Shown: one piece after another, positions 17,599 through 25,989 of the stretch
Layout: every line of letters starts with the position of its first letter
How positions within the stretch are numbered: the first letter of the stretch is position 1
Source of the DNA: Phycisphaera sp.
GTDB lineage: Bacteria; Planctomycetota; Phycisphaerae; Phycisphaerales; Zrk34
Direction: 5' to 3'
Length of the DNA: 39,336 bases
Assembly (NCBI GenBank): GCA_016125285.1
Contig: WGMA01000059.1
Coordinates: 1-39,336, forward strand
Program-made: the position numbers and the translations under genes
The notes under the pieces: generated by a model
Seen by the model: the letters and a program-made list of their open reading frames with translations, nothing else
Told to the model about the DNA's origin: nothing
Database searches by the model: none

Positions 17599-17682
17599 GA
17601 TTTTCGATTTTTGATTTTCGATCTGACGCGGCCGTGATCCCACGGTGCGGCCCGATTCAAGAATCAAAAATCAAAAACCAAA
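17599..17682. repeat. Inverted arrays of AT-rich heptamers between mreB and mreC
   Basis: Left array: GATTTTC, GATTTTT, GATTTTC at 17599-17619. Right array: AATCAAA, AATCAAA, AACCAAA at 17662-17682, the same unit in reverse. They enclose about 42 GC-rich bases. In the mreB-mreC transcript this would fold into one long hairpin with several registers. Confidence 0.75.
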
Positions 17683-17689
17683 ATTGTCA

Positions 17690-18742
17690 TCACACTTCGT
17701 CGAGGTCGCTCTCGAGCGTGTGCTTCCAGTCCTCGAGGTGCTCGAGGTAGATGCTCGTGCCGCGGGCGACGCACGTCAGCGGGTCCTGCGCGATGCGCGT
17801 CTCCAGCCCCGTCGCGTTCGACATGACGATGGACATGCCACGCAGCAACGCCCCGCCGCCGGCCAGCACGATGCCGTTGTCCACGAGGTCCGCCGCGAGT
17901 TCCGGCTCGGCCCGCTCCAGCGTGCGGGTCACCGCGGCGGTGATCGCGTTGACCGGCTCCTGCAGGCACTCGCGGATCTCCTCGCTGGTCACCACCGTCT
18001 TGCGCGGCAGGCCGCTGATCATGTCGCGGCCGCGCACCTCCATCGTCGTCTCGTCGCCGGTCGGCGCCGCCGAGCCGATCTCGATCTTGATCCGCTCGGC
18101 CGTCTGCTCGCCGATCATCAGGTTGTACGTCTTCTTCATGTGGTTGATGATCGCCTCGTCGAGGTCGTCGCCCGCGACGCGGACCGACGTGCACTCGGCG
18201 ATGTCGGCCAGCGACATGATCGCCACCTCCGTCGTGCCGCCGCCGATGTCGACGATCATCGACGCCGTCGCCTCGGCGATCGGCAGCCCCGCGCCGATGC
18301 CCGCGGCCATCGGCTCTTCCACGAGGTACACACGCCGCGCCCCGGCGCGCTCAGCCGAGTCCAGCACCGCGCGCTTCTCTACCGCGGTGATGCCCGACGG
18401 GATGCTGATCACGACGCGCGGCCCGATGAACCGCGTGTGCCCCTGCACCTTGCGAATAAAATAAGAGAGCATCGCCTCGGTGATCTCGAAGTCACTGATC
18501 ACGCCGTCCTTCAGCGGGCGGATCGCGGTGATCGAACCGGGCGTCTTGCCGAGCATTTCCTTCGCGACCCAGCCCACCGCGTTGCCGCCCTGCAGCACCT
18601 TGTTGGTGCCCTTCTTCACGGCGACCACCGACGGTTCGTTCAGCACGATGCCCTCGCCGCGCACGCACACCAGCGTGTTGCACGTACCGAGGTCGATCCC
18701 CATATCGACGCTGAACCAACCTAGCAGGCTGTCAATTTTCAA
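17690..18742 (-). CDS. mreB: Rod shape-determining protein MreB
   Basis: 350 residues, the usual MreB length. MGIDLGTCNTLV is the phosphate-1 loop, VVISIPSGITAVEKRAV the connect region, VDIGGGTTEVAIMSL phosphate-2, and VLAGGGALLRGM the adenosine motif. MreB is an actin-like ATPase that forms membrane-bound filaments and guides cell wall elongation. Translation starts at a TTG (18742) with GAAAGG upstream. It heads a minus-strand mreB-mreC-mreD order. Presence of mreB indicates a lineage that is not purely budding and FtsZ/MreB-free. Confidence 0.96.
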   Translation of the reverse strand: MKIDSLLGWFSVDMGIDLGTCNTLVCVRGEGIVLNEPSVVAVKKGTNKVLQGGNAVGWVAKEMLGKTPGSITAIRPLKDGVISDFEITEAMLSYFIRKVQGHTRFIGPRVVISIPSGITAVEKRAVLDSAERAGARRVYLVEEPMAAGIGAGLPIAEATASMIVDIGGGTTEVAIMSLADIAECTSVRVAGDDLDEAIINHMKKTYNLMIGEQTAERIKIEIGSAAPTGDETTMEVRGRDMISGLPRKTVVTSEEIRECLQEPVNAITAAVTRTLERAEPELAADLVDNGIVLAGGGALLRGMSIVMSNATGLETRIAQDPLTCVARGTSIYLEHLEDWKHTLESDLDEV

Positions 18743-18831
18743 GTGCGCTTAACCTTTCCCTGGCGCAGTCGGAAGGCAGCGGTACTGCGGGACGATCCGT
18801 CGCGCCCGCCGAGTCTTACCGCCAGTTTCGC

Positions 18832-18859
18832 AGTGTACCGCAGCACGACGGCCGTGCAA
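18832..18859 (-). promoter_or_regulatory. Candidate mreB promoter
   Basis: TTGCAC (18854-18859), 16 bases, TACACT (18832-18837) on the minus strand, leaving a leader of roughly 85 bases before the TTG start. Confidence 0.4.
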
Positions 18860-18951
18860 AGACATACTGTTACGGTAATCGACAGCCGATCGCCATCCCC
18901 CACACCGCCCTCCGCCGCCCCACAACGCCCTTCCAGGCACGCCGCTAATGA

Positions 18952-18981
18952 CAACGCCCCCGCGTTCAAGCGGGGGCGTTG
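18952..18981 (-). terminator. Strong hairpin after the small Gly-rich gene
   Basis: CAACGCCCCCGC and GCGGGGGCGTTG make a perfect 12-base stem with a six-base loop, 27 bases beyond the stop of the small membrane protein gene. The bases after it on the minus strand (TCATTAGC) are only weakly T-rich. It would insulate mreB from the upstream unit. Confidence 0.7.
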
Positions 18982-19008
18982 AGGATTTCGTAACGTGGGT
19001 CGCGCCGA

Positions 19009-19233
19009 TCAGCCGCCGGCGCCGCCGCCGCCACCGCCGCCATCGACCAGGAAGAACGGGTTCTTGAACTGCTTGTTCTGCTGGGCCGGCAGGTCACCGG
19101 TCAGCTCGACGTTCTTCATCCACACGAAGATGACCGCCGTGAGCAGCGCCGCGAAGGCGATGAACGACAGTGCGGAGTAGACGTTGGCTGAGGCCGACTG
19201 CCGGATTCTCGGTGTTCCGTCCATCTGGCTCAT
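19009..19233 (-). CDS. Small single-pass membrane protein with a poly-Gly tail
   Basis: 74 residues. A polar N-terminus (MSQMDGTPRIRQ), one membrane helix at about 20-39 (ALSFIAFAALLTAVIFVWM), then LPAQQNKQFKNPFFLVD and a run of eight Gly, an Ala and two more Gly at the very end. GGAGA lies before the ATG. No family is recognised. It follows the coiled-coil gene by 50 bases on the same strand and is closed by the hairpin terminator, so the two are likely co-transcribed. Confidence 0.65.
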   Translation of the reverse strand: MSQMDGTPRIRQSASANVYSALSFIAFAALLTAVIFVWMKNVELTGDLPAQQNKQFKNPFFLVDGGGGGGGAGG

Positions 19234-19283
19234 ATCAGAGTCTCCGTAGCGTAAGGGTCACACGGACCGCACAGACAGCGGGA

Positions 19284-20162
19284 TCAGAGGCCGCCGGCCA
19301 TGATCTCGGCGTTCGGGGTGATGTCGCCGGCCTTGAGCGTCACGCGACCCGCGGCGGAGTTGCGATCGACCGTGTTGACGATCACGTCGCCGAGGTACAC
19401 GTCGCCCTTGTGGATCATGAACTTCATGCCTTCCTTGACGCCGTCGTTCATGCCGACGTTCACCGCGACGAACGTGTCGTCGCCGATGACCTTGACATCG
19501 GTCACGATGCCCTGGATCGCGTGCGTCGGCACCAGGCCGCCGGTGATCTTGCTCAGCTCGGTCTCGGGCTTCTGCTTCGACTCGGCCGACAGGCTGTCGA
19601 GCTTCTCGACCAGCTCCTGGTTCTGGGCCTCGAGGTCGGTGATCGTTTCCTTGTTCAGGCGCGTCAGCTGCACCAGCGTGTCGCGCTGCGTGGTCATGTC
19701 ACGCAGCTGGTCCGACAGCTCGATGGTGCGGGTCTGCAGCTTGAGCATCTTCTCGCGGCGGTCGACGATCTCGTCCTGCAACGCCGTGTTGATCTCCGTC
19801 GCCTGCTTCAGCGCGGCGCTGAGCTGGGCGAGGCGACCCTCGACGGCGGCGTTGGCGTTCTGCAGCTCGATCACACGCGCGGCCTGAGCCTGGATCTGCG
19901 TGTCCTTGTCGTTGATCTGAGCACGCAGCTGCGTCGAGACGTTCTCCCACTCGGCGATCTCCGCCGCGTGGGCGTTGACGCGAGCGTTCAGGTCCGCCTC
20001 GTGGATCTGCACGTCCTTGCGTGCGACCTCGAGCAGCTTCTGAGTCTCTTCGTACTTCTTGCGGTACGTGTCGGTGTTCCGTACGAACGGAACAATCAAC
20101 GCGACCAGCAAGACCGACAGGATCATCACCAGGACGATGAAGATTTTCGTAACAATGCTCAA
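19284..20162 (-). CDS. Membrane-anchored coiled-coil protein
   Basis: 292 residues from a TTG start at 20162, chosen because GGAGG stands five bases upstream and a membrane helix follows at once (IVTKIFIVLVMILSVLLVAL). Residues 25-210 are a long coiled coil rich in Glu, Gln, Lys and Leu. The C-terminal 80 residues form a compact beta-rich domain (IQGIVTDVKVIGDDTFVAVNVG, GMKFMIHKGDVYLGDVIVNTVD, AGRVTL), similar in pattern to the barrel regions of MreC-like proteins. The function is unknown. A clear sigma70-type promoter precedes it. Confidence 0.75.
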   Translation of the reverse strand: MSIVTKIFIVLVMILSVLLVALIVPFVRNTDTYRKKYEETQKLLEVARKDVQIHEADLNARVNAHAAEIAEWENVSTQLRAQINDKDTQIQAQAARVIELQNANAAVEGRLAQLSAALKQATEINTALQDEIVDRREKMLKLQTRTIELSDQLRDMTTQRDTLVQLTRLNKETITDLEAQNQELVEKLDSLSAESKQKPETELSKITGGLVPTHAIQGIVTDVKVIGDDTFVAVNVGMNDGVKEGMKFMIHKGDVYLGDVIVNTVDRNSAAGRVTLKAGDITPNAEIMAGGL

Positions 20163-20280
20163 GGTAACCTCCAGGCGACAACACGGTGGTTTGTGCCGGA
20201 CGCCCATCCCCATGGACGCCGCTGGGTTTTGCCTGCACGCGAAGCGGCACCCCGGCGTGCCGTACTTGATTCCCACAAGA

Positions 20281-20309
20281 TATTTATCGTCAGGCTATAC
20301 GTTTGTCAA
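20281..20309 (-). promoter_or_regulatory. Consensus-like promoter of the coiled-coil gene
   Basis: On the minus strand TTGACA (20304-20309), 17 bases, TAAATA (20281-20286). This is the best sigma70-type promoter in the window. The leader before the TTG start is about 110 bases. Confidence 0.7.
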
Positions 20310-20359
20310 ACCCCTTGGGGGGAGTTTTTTACTAGGGACCCCGATCCGCTGAACGCCGG

Positions 20360-21394
20360 TCAATCTCGCCCGGCGCTTTTCCCGGTCCGTCGAAGCACGG
20401 AAGCCGCGGCGTGGACCCGCACCTGCGGGTGTCCGTCAGACATCATAGCCACTAATCTCGTCCACGTCGCCTCGTCGTCAAACCACCCCAACGCCCACGC
20501 CGCCTGCGACCGGACCACCGGGTCGGCGTCCTGCGATTTGCCGATCACCACCGCCCGACCACGCGCGTCGCCCAGACGCACCAGCGCCGCCGACGAAGCC
20601 AGCTGCAACTCCACCGGCGGCTGGTCCACGAACTGATGCAACGCCGCGGCCATCCGCCGATCCCCCACCGCGCCCATCGCCGTGATGCTCAGCACACGCA
20701 CCTCGCCGAACGGGCTGAACGCGCCCGAACGCAACGCCTCCAGCGCCCCCTCGTCGCCCAGCTTCGCCATCGCCTCGGCCATCTCCGTCCGCACCACCGC
20801 CTCCTCGTCGGCGCCGATCTTCTTCGGCAGCGGCGACTGCGCGGCGCGCTGCAGCAGCGGGATCGCCGACGCGTCGCCCAGCAACCCCAGGATCGTCGCC
20901 ACGTGCGCCCGAAGCTTCGGGTCAGGGCCCATCAGCATGTCGGCCAGCGGCGTGATGTCCACCTGCTCGCCGTTGCGGTGCAGCGCGTACAACGCCGCGG
21001 CGCGCACCGACGACTTGTCGTCGTTCAGCAGCTTCCGCAGCAACGGCGACGCGTCCTTCATCCCCGCGCGACCCGCCGTCACCGCCGCCGCGTATCGCAC
21101 CGCCTCGTTGTCGTCACCCAGCGCCTTGGTCACGATCGCCGCCGCGTGCTCCGGCGTCAGCCGCGCCGCTTCGACCGCGTTCGACCGCAACACCGCGTAC
21201 TGCGACGACGACGCCTCGACCACGATCGCCGCCGCACGCTGACGCGCCGCCGCGGGCGTCACCGGCTCGGGCGCGGCCTTCGTCGCGGGCGGCGCGGCGT
21301 GCGCCGACGCCGCCGCCAGCGCGGCCACCACCGCCAACGCCAGCAGCGTCCGCCACACCCAAACGGTTCTCGTCGTTGCATCCAAACGCGTCAT
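20360..21394 (-). CDS. Secreted HEAT-repeat protein
   Basis: 344 residues. A signal peptide with a hydrophobic core (TLLALAVVAALAAASAHA) is followed by an Ala/Pro linker and helical HEAT repeats: AVRYAAAVTAGRAG, SVRAAALYALHRNG, KLRAHVATILGLLGD, EVRVLSITAMGAVGD, VVRSQAAWALGWFDD, QVRVHAAASVLRRTG. HEAT arrays are protein-binding scaffolds, here probably in the periplasm. The ATG overlaps the lnt stop as ATGA, so the two are translated together. A partnership with lipoproteins is only suggested by that coupling. Confidence 0.85.
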   Translation of the reverse strand: MTRLDATTRTVWVWRTLLALAVVAALAAASAHAAPPATKAAPEPVTPAAARQRAAAIVVEASSSQYAVLRSNAVEAARLTPEHAAAIVTKALGDDNEAVRYAAAVTAGRAGMKDASPLLRKLLNDDKSSVRAAALYALHRNGEQVDITPLADMLMGPDPKLRAHVATILGLLGDASAIPLLQRAAQSPLPKKIGADEEAVVRTEMAEAMAKLGDEGALEALRSGAFSPFGEVRVLSITAMGAVGDRRMAAALHQFVDQPPVELQLASSAALVRLGDARGRAVVIGKSQDADPVVRSQAAWALGWFDDEATWTRLVAMMSDGHPQVRVHAAASVLRRTGKSAGRD

Positions 21395-23196
21395 CGGTCC
21401 TCCGAGCCTCTCGCCCGTCCCAGCAACAGTTTGTTCAACTGGATCAATCCGATCAACACCGCCGTGACGATCGTGCACGTCACCGCCAGCGCGTCGCCGG
21501 TCCGGACGAACAGCGGCACACGCGCGTCGCGGTGCAGATACGCCGAGGCGTACCCGTCGACCTGCTGCGTCTTGCCGTCCACCGTCACCCGCCCGATCAG
21601 CCGGCCGCACGAATCGATGAACCCGCTGACGCCGGTGTTGACCGACCGCGCCATCGGCGTCCGCGTCTCGACGCAGCGGAACCGCGCGATCTGCTCGTGC
21701 TGATACGCCTCGGCCGTCCCGGCGAACCACCCGTCGTTCGACAGGTTCACCAGCACGTCCACGCGCTTGCGGTCCCCGTCCCACACCATCGACCGCGGCA
21801 TGTAGCTGACCACGTCCTCGAAGCAGATCGGCGCCGCGACGTACCACGTCTCCAACCCGGCCGCGCCCGCTTCAGCCGATCCGGCGCCCGGCGCGTCGCT
21901 CGGCGCGCCCGCCGCCGCGCCCGGCACGCCCGGCACGCCCGTCCGCACCGGTACCTCGAACCGCACGATCTTCGTGCCCGGCCGCAGCGTGTAGTCGTGG
22001 TCGTAAGGCGTGAGGCTGATCGCCAGCTTCTTGATGAACGGCACCGAGTCGACCAGCGGGATGTACTCACCGAACGGCACGCGGTGCAGCTTGTCGTAGC
22101 GATCCATCCCGCCGTCCGGCCGGAACAGGTACGCCGCGTTGTAGCGGTGCGTCGGCACCCAGCCGCCCTCGTCCGACTCACGCCAGTCCATCATCGCGTG
22201 CGCGCCGACGATCAGCGACACGTCGCGCCGCGACGCGACGTCCGCCAGCCGACGCCGATACCCCACGTACCGCTCGGCGAAGTCCGGACGCAGGTGCGTG
22301 GCGAAGAACTCCATCGACTCGTCGTTGAGCGGACGCGGCGCCATCGTCTCCGGCCAGACGATCAGCGACGGCGCCGGGTCGGCCTCCGCGGCCAGGTCGC
22401 TCATCTCGATCATGCGGTCGAAGTTCGCCGCGTCCTGCTCCTCGGTCGGCGCGATCTTGTTCGACTGCGGCACGTTGGTCTGCACCACCGCCACCGCCAT
22501 CGCCTGCGTCGGCGTGCCGTCGAACTGGCCCACGCGCCACGCGCCGTACGCCAGCGTGCCGATCATCGCCAAGCCCCACACCGGCAGGCTCACGCGCACC
22601 GGCACGCCCCAGCCCGACCCGCCGCTGCTGCCGCGCGGACGCACGATCGGCCGCGTCAGCACGTCGCAGATCATCCCGCTGGTCATCGCCACGAGGAACG
22701 ACACGCCGTACGCGCCGAACAGGTCGGCGATCTGGATCACCCACGTCGGCTGGCTGTGGCCGAGCATGAACCAAGGAAACCCCGTGAGGATCCAGCCGCG
22801 CAGGAACTCCATCGCGACCCAGACGATCGGCACCGTGAACACCAGCGGGTAGCCGAGCCGGTCGTGGATCATGCGCAGGCACACCACGAAGCCCAGCGGG
22901 TACAGGCCCATGTAGAACGCCAGGCCGATGTAGCCCGGCAGCGTCACCCCGCCGATCCACCACACCGACGCCGCCCACCACGCCACGCCCGCGATGTACG
23001 TCAGCAGCGCCGCCCGGCCCGGCGCCTTGGCGCGGATCGCCAGCAACGCGAGCGGCGCCAGCGACACGTGCGCCAGCAGCCAGAGGTTCGTCCGAGGGAA
23101 GCTGAGCCACAGCATCACCCACCACGCCGCCAGCAGCAGACACTGCGTCGACGCCTTGCGGATCATCACCCGGTGTGACTCACGCGGCTCGGTCAT
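21391..23196 (-). CDS. lnt: Apolipoprotein N-acyltransferase
   Basis: 601 residues. About six membrane helices occupy the N-terminal 220 residues, then a nitrilase-type domain. The catalytic triad is visible: Glu283 (WPET), Lys369 (YDKLHRVPFGEYIP) and Cys458 (PICFED). The protein transfers a third acyl chain to the N-terminal Cys of lipoproteins at the periplasmic face of the inner membrane. An Ala/Gly/Pro-rich insertion at about 420-448 is unusual. ATG at 23196 is six bases after a TATAGT hexamer. Confidence 0.94.
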   Translation of the reverse strand: MTEPRESHRVMIRKASTQCLLLAAWWVMLWLSFPRTNLWLLAHVSLAPLALLAIRAKAPGRAALLTYIAGVAWWAASVWWIGGVTLPGYIGLAFYMGLYPLGFVVCLRMIHDRLGYPLVFTVPIVWVAMEFLRGWILTGFPWFMLGHSQPTWVIQIADLFGAYGVSFLVAMTSGMICDVLTRPIVRPRGSSGGSGWGVPVRVSLPVWGLAMIGTLAYGAWRVGQFDGTPTQAMAVAVVQTNVPQSNKIAPTEEQDAANFDRMIEMSDLAAEADPAPSLIVWPETMAPRPLNDESMEFFATHLRPDFAERYVGYRRRLADVASRRDVSLIVGAHAMMDWRESDEGGWVPTHRYNAAYLFRPDGGMDRYDKLHRVPFGEYIPLVDSVPFIKKLAISLTPYDHDYTLRPGTKIVRFEVPVRTGVPGVPGAAAGAPSDAPGAGSAEAGAAGLETWYVAAPICFEDVVSYMPRSMVWDGDRKRVDVLVNLSNDGWFAGTAEAYQHEQIARFRCVETRTPMARSVNTGVSGFIDSCGRLIGRVTVDGKTQQVDGYASAYLHRDARVPLFVRTGDALAVTCTIVTAVLIGLIQLNKLLLGRARGSEDR

Positions 23197-23208
23197 GGGC
23201 CCACTATA
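23197..23208 (-). promoter_or_regulatory. -10 element of a probable leaderless lnt promoter
   Basis: On the minus strand TATAGT (23203-23208), then GGGCCC, then the ATG of lnt. There is no Shine-Dalgarno sequence. Confidence 0.5.
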
Positions 23209-23251
23209 TAGCCGCTGGACACCGGACGCCCACCGGCCCACACTACCGGCC

Positions 23252-23557
23252 ATGAGCAACGACATGACCCTCAACGCGTTTCAGCAGCACATCCACGACC
23301 GCTACTACGCGACCGACAGCGCGCGCGGATCGGCCGCGACGTTCGTCTGGTTCATCGAGGAAGTCGGCGAGCTGGCCACCGCGCTGAACACCGTGGCGCG
23401 CGACACCGCGACCGACGCCGACCGCGACAACCTCGCCGAGGAGTTCGCCGACGTGCTCGCATGGCTGTGCACGCTGGCGAACATCAACGACGTCGACCTC
23501 GCCGCGGCCGTGCGCGACAAGTACCTCACCGGCGAAGGTCCGGAAGGTCACAAGTAG
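23252..23557 (+). CDS. MazG-like nucleotide pyrophosphohydrolase
   Basis: 101 residues. FIEEVGELATALN and NLAEEFADVLAWLC give the EExxE...ExxD metal-binding pattern of the all-alpha NTP pyrophosphatase superfamily. Single-domain members cleave nucleoside triphosphates or dNTPs to monophosphate and pyrophosphate. The exact substrate is not predictable. The gene is divergent from lnt with 55 bases between starts. ATG at 23252 fits the family length; a longer upstream frame would overlap lnt. No clear ribosome binding site is seen. Confidence 0.85.
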   Translation: MSNDMTLNAFQQHIHDRYYATDSARGSAATFVWFIEEVGELATALNTVARDTATDADRDNLAEEFADVLAWLCTLANINDVDLAAAVRDKYLTGEGPEGHK

Positions 23558-23785
23558 ACGCGGAACGCGCGGACGATACGCGTATCACATGCGTGGCCGC
23601 AGTTCCCGGCGTGCGGCTGCAACTCATCGCTCCCCACGGGCGCGCACCCACAGCAACGTATCCATCGAAGACCAACGCCGGTGGCGCTGATGCGTCGGTG
23701 GCTCGTTACGCGGTGACAGGTAAGGAAGCAGTGGCGGCGTCGGTGGGCGCGGGTGTCGGCGCGACGGGTCGCGCCGCGTCACGCG

Positions 23786-24106
23786 TCACGCGATGCCGAG
23801 TTCCTGCTTGAGCTCCGCCTCGGCGTCCGCCCAGTTCTGGGCGCACTGGCCCTCAGGGCATCCGCGACGCTGCCAGACCTCGAACGCGCGCGCCGAGATC
23901 ATGTCATACGTCAGCTCGCCGTTGGTCGCCTTGGCCTTCTTCGACTTCGTCGACTTCGACTTGGTCGTCGAGGCCTTCGCGGCCTTGGCGGTCGTGGTCT
24001 TCTTCTTCGCCGAGGGCTTAGCCGCCTTGGCCTTCTTGGCCGTGGTGGTCTTGGTGGTCTTCTTGGAGGACTTCGTCGTCGTCTTCTTGGCTGGCTTCTT
24101 GGCCAT
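23786..24106 (-). CDS. Lysine-rich histone-H1-like tail fused to DUF2934
   Basis: 106 residues. The first 60 are almost only Lys, Thr, Ala and Ser (AKKPAKK, TTTAKKAKAAK patterns), like bacterial histone H1-type DNA-binding tails. The last 40, ISARAFEVWQRRGCPEGQ to WADAEAELKQEL, match the short DUF2934 domain. The basic tail should bind DNA or RNA. Such proteins are probable nucleoid-compaction factors. A promoter and a leader hairpin (TACCCCG/CGGGGTA at 24165-24183) lie upstream, and GGAG precedes the ATG. Confidence 0.8.
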   Translation of the reverse strand: MAKKPAKKTTTKSSKKTTKTTTAKKAKAAKPSAKKKTTTAKAAKASTTKSKSTKSKKAKATNGELTYDMISARAFEVWQRRGCPEGQCAQNWADAEAELKQELGIA

Positions 24107-24200
24107 GTTCTCGCACTCCGTTGATCGCAGGGCATTGCGCCCGCCGGAAAATCGTGCGCCCCGTTACCCCGTACACCGGGGTATCCGCGGGCAAACCGCT

Positions 24201-24228
24201 ATTGTAGCGTGAGCGGTCGTTCAGCCAA
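24201..24228 (-). promoter_or_regulatory. Promoter of the histone-like gene
   Basis: TTGGCT (24223-24228), 16 bases, TACAAT (24201-24206) on the minus strand, about 95 bases before the ATG. The leader includes a seven-base hairpin with loop TACAC. Confidence 0.55.
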
Positions 24229-24284
24229 TGGCAAAACGACACATCAACGAAGATAAGCAGACGGTGTTAGCAGAATGCAATGAA

Positions 24285-24680
24285 TCAGCGGGATTTGCGG
24301 AGCGACGTGAAGCCCACGTACCCGCCGATGCCCAGCAGCAGCAGCGACAGCGGCCAGCAGACCATCATCAGCTTCGCCATCGTCCGCGCGTTGTGGCTGT
24401 CGGCGCGCCACACGTCCATGCCGGTCAGCACCGCCGTGCCCCACGCGGCCAGCAGCAGCAGCGCCAGACCCATGATCAGCACGAACGGCAGGAACACCAG
24501 CCACGCCGACGACCGCTTCTTCGCCGAGGCGCGTCTCGTCGTCGTCGACTTCCGCTGCGGCGCCGCCGCGGCTCTCGCCGGGGCGTACGCCTCTTCCGTT
24601 GACGCCTCGCCGGGCGTCGGTCGCTTCATGGACGAAAGCTGATCAGCAATACTATCGGCTGAACTAGCGATGCTACTCAT
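24285..24680 (-). CDS. Small two-helix membrane protein
   Basis: 131 residues. A polar N-terminal half with KRPTPGE and a basic KSTTTRRASAKKRSS stretch is followed by two membrane helices, about 59-80 and 104-122. The family is not recognised. AGGAG lies seven bases before the ATG. The basic patch right before the first helix suggests that the N-terminus stays in the cytoplasm, so both ends would be inside. Upstream a TTGGACT/AGTCCAA inverted repeat may be an operator. Confidence 0.65.
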   Translation of the reverse strand: MSSIASSADSIADQLSSMKRPTPGEASTEEAYAPARAAAAPQRKSTTTRRASAKKRSSAWLVFLPFVLIMGLALLLLAAWGTAVLTGMDVWRADSHNARTMAKLMMVCWPLSLLLLGIGGYVGFTSLRKSR

Positions 24681-24740
24681 CGGAAACTCCTGCGTGCTCC
24701 GTGACTGTCGGTCATTACGTATGGTCGCGTGCCGTCGCGG

Positions 24741-24768
24741 TTGGACTCTAAATCGGCCACAAGTCCAA
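24741..24768 (-). promoter_or_regulatory. TTGGACT/AGTCCAA inverted repeat
   Basis: Seven-base arms with a 14-base gap, about 60 bases upstream of the two-helix membrane protein start. It could be an operator or part of the promoter. No regulator is known. Confidence 0.3.
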
Positions 24769-24818
24769 CATTTTTTAGCAGCCTGGCGAAATATTGAAAA
24801 ATCGCCTCACTTTGCCCC

Positions 24819-24842
24819 TAAGCCTCTGATATCAGAGGCTTA
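24819..24842. terminator. Perfect 24-base palindrome after the 25770-24844 gene
   Basis: TAAGCCTCTGAT is followed at once by its exact reverse complement. It starts one base after the stop of the minus-strand gene. It may act as a 3' hairpin, but has no loop of its own and no T run, so a protein-binding site is an equal possibility. Confidence 0.45.
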
Positions 24843-24843
24843 A

Positions 24844-25770
24844 CTATCTGAGCGCCCGGGCCTGCTCCCGGGTATATTCCTTCGCGATTCGTGCGGCCTC
24901 AGCGATCTGAGCGTCCGACGATACGATCTGTCGATTCAGGCAAGCTTCAATCGCGCTTAGATTTGCGCGACTTCGCCTGCCCAGCCACTGCATCAACCCC
25001 AGCTGAAGCAGCGCTTCGATCCGGAACGTCCGGTCCTCATCCTGATCCGCGAACCGGATCAGATCACCGACGCTCCCTTGTAATGCATATAGCCCTAGTT
25101 GCTTGTTCTTCCAAAAATTGGACATTTTTTGTGATTCTTCCACACACGCCCGCATGTCCAGCGACTTGCCGCCCTTCTCGCCGAAGGTCTTGAGGTAGGT
25201 CAGTCCCGCCGATTGGGCGATCGCCAGACCCACCCGACGCGGCGCCAGTCGCACGTTATGGTCGAACATCCGCCGACCCATCGCCCAGACCGCCAGCATC
25301 GCGTTCTCGCCGCGACGGCGACGGGCCTTGGCCTGCTCGTTGGCCTGCGCCCTGGCCCAGTCGAGCACGACGCGGGCGGTCAGTTCCGCGGCGTCGCCGT
25401 AGTCCGCCTTGGCCATCGGCTGCATCGGCGTCATCGCGTCGAGGAAGCCGTCGGTCGTCTGCGGCAGGTCCATGCCCTGTAGTAATAACTCGACCAGCCG
25501 TTTTCTTAACACCTCCGCGTCGTCGCCGCCCGCCGCCAGCGTGTCGCGTTGCTTGTCGCACAGCGTGATCGCCTTGACGTAAACCGGCGCCGCGTCGCCG
25601 CTGGCCTCAGCCGGACGGTACGGATCGGGCAGCGCCGCCGGGAACGCCTGCTTGACCAGCATCGACGGCGCCGACGCGGCCGTGGGCGGGTCCGGCTCGC
25701 CCCGCAAGCCCAGGACCGCCACAGCGAGCCCGACAACCACCACCAGCGTCACCGCCAGATGCTTACGCAT
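24844..25770 (-). CDS. Hypothetical membrane-anchored helical protein
   Basis: 308 residues. One N-terminal hydrophobic helix (LAVTLVVVVGLAVAVLGL), then a mostly helical, Ala/Arg-rich body with ARAQANEQAKARRRRGEN, MGRRMFDHNVRLAPRRVGLAI and a C-terminal EAARIAKEYTREQARAL. No domain is recognised. GGGAG precedes the ATG by a few bases. The region near 25080-25150 is lower in GC than the rest. Confidence 0.6.
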   Translation of the reverse strand: MRKHLAVTLVVVVGLAVAVLGLRGEPDPPTAASAPSMLVKQAFPAALPDPYRPAEASGDAAPVYVKAITLCDKQRDTLAAGGDDAEVLRKRLVELLLQGMDLPQTTDGFLDAMTPMQPMAKADYGDAAELTARVVLDWARAQANEQAKARRRRGENAMLAVWAMGRRMFDHNVRLAPRRVGLAIAQSAGLTYLKTFGEKGGKSLDMRACVEESQKMSNFWKNKQLGLYALQGSVGDLIRFADQDEDRTFRIEALLQLGLMQWLGRRSRANLSAIEACLNRQIVSSDAQIAEAARIAKEYTREQARALR

Positions 25771-25989
25771 GCCACTCCCAGATCGCTCCGCTGGTCTTCA
25801 GATTGGTGTTGTGCTCAGACACCGAAATCGGCCCCGCCGGATGAAAAAACTTGTTACCGCCCCGTGACAGAATCGATTGGAATCCCGCCCGCGTCAAGCG
25901 TTTTCCTGTCAACCCACCGCGTGTGCAACCGCCGGACACACGCACCCGTAACGACCCACGGCGGAGCAACGCAGCCAAGGAGAACGGAG

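Noticed and set aside
18743-18982. A 79-residue plus-strand frame between mreB and the terminator
   Set aside because: It covers the mreB promoter and the hairpin and has no ribosome binding site or family pattern.
20310-20335. Intrinsic terminator (ACCCCTTGGGGGGAGTTTTTT) on the plus strand
   Set aside because: No plus-strand gene ends here. On the minus strand it lacks a T run and abuts the -35 box of the coiled-coil gene promoter.
21376-23178. A 600-residue plus-strand open frame opposite lnt
   Set aside because: Extreme Arg and His content and no recognisable motif; shadow of lnt, whose catalytic residues are intact.
23558-23785. Gap after the MazG-like gene, checked for a tRNA or small gene
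   Set aside because: No cloverleaf, no ribosome binding site with a sensible frame; only GC-rich sequence seen.
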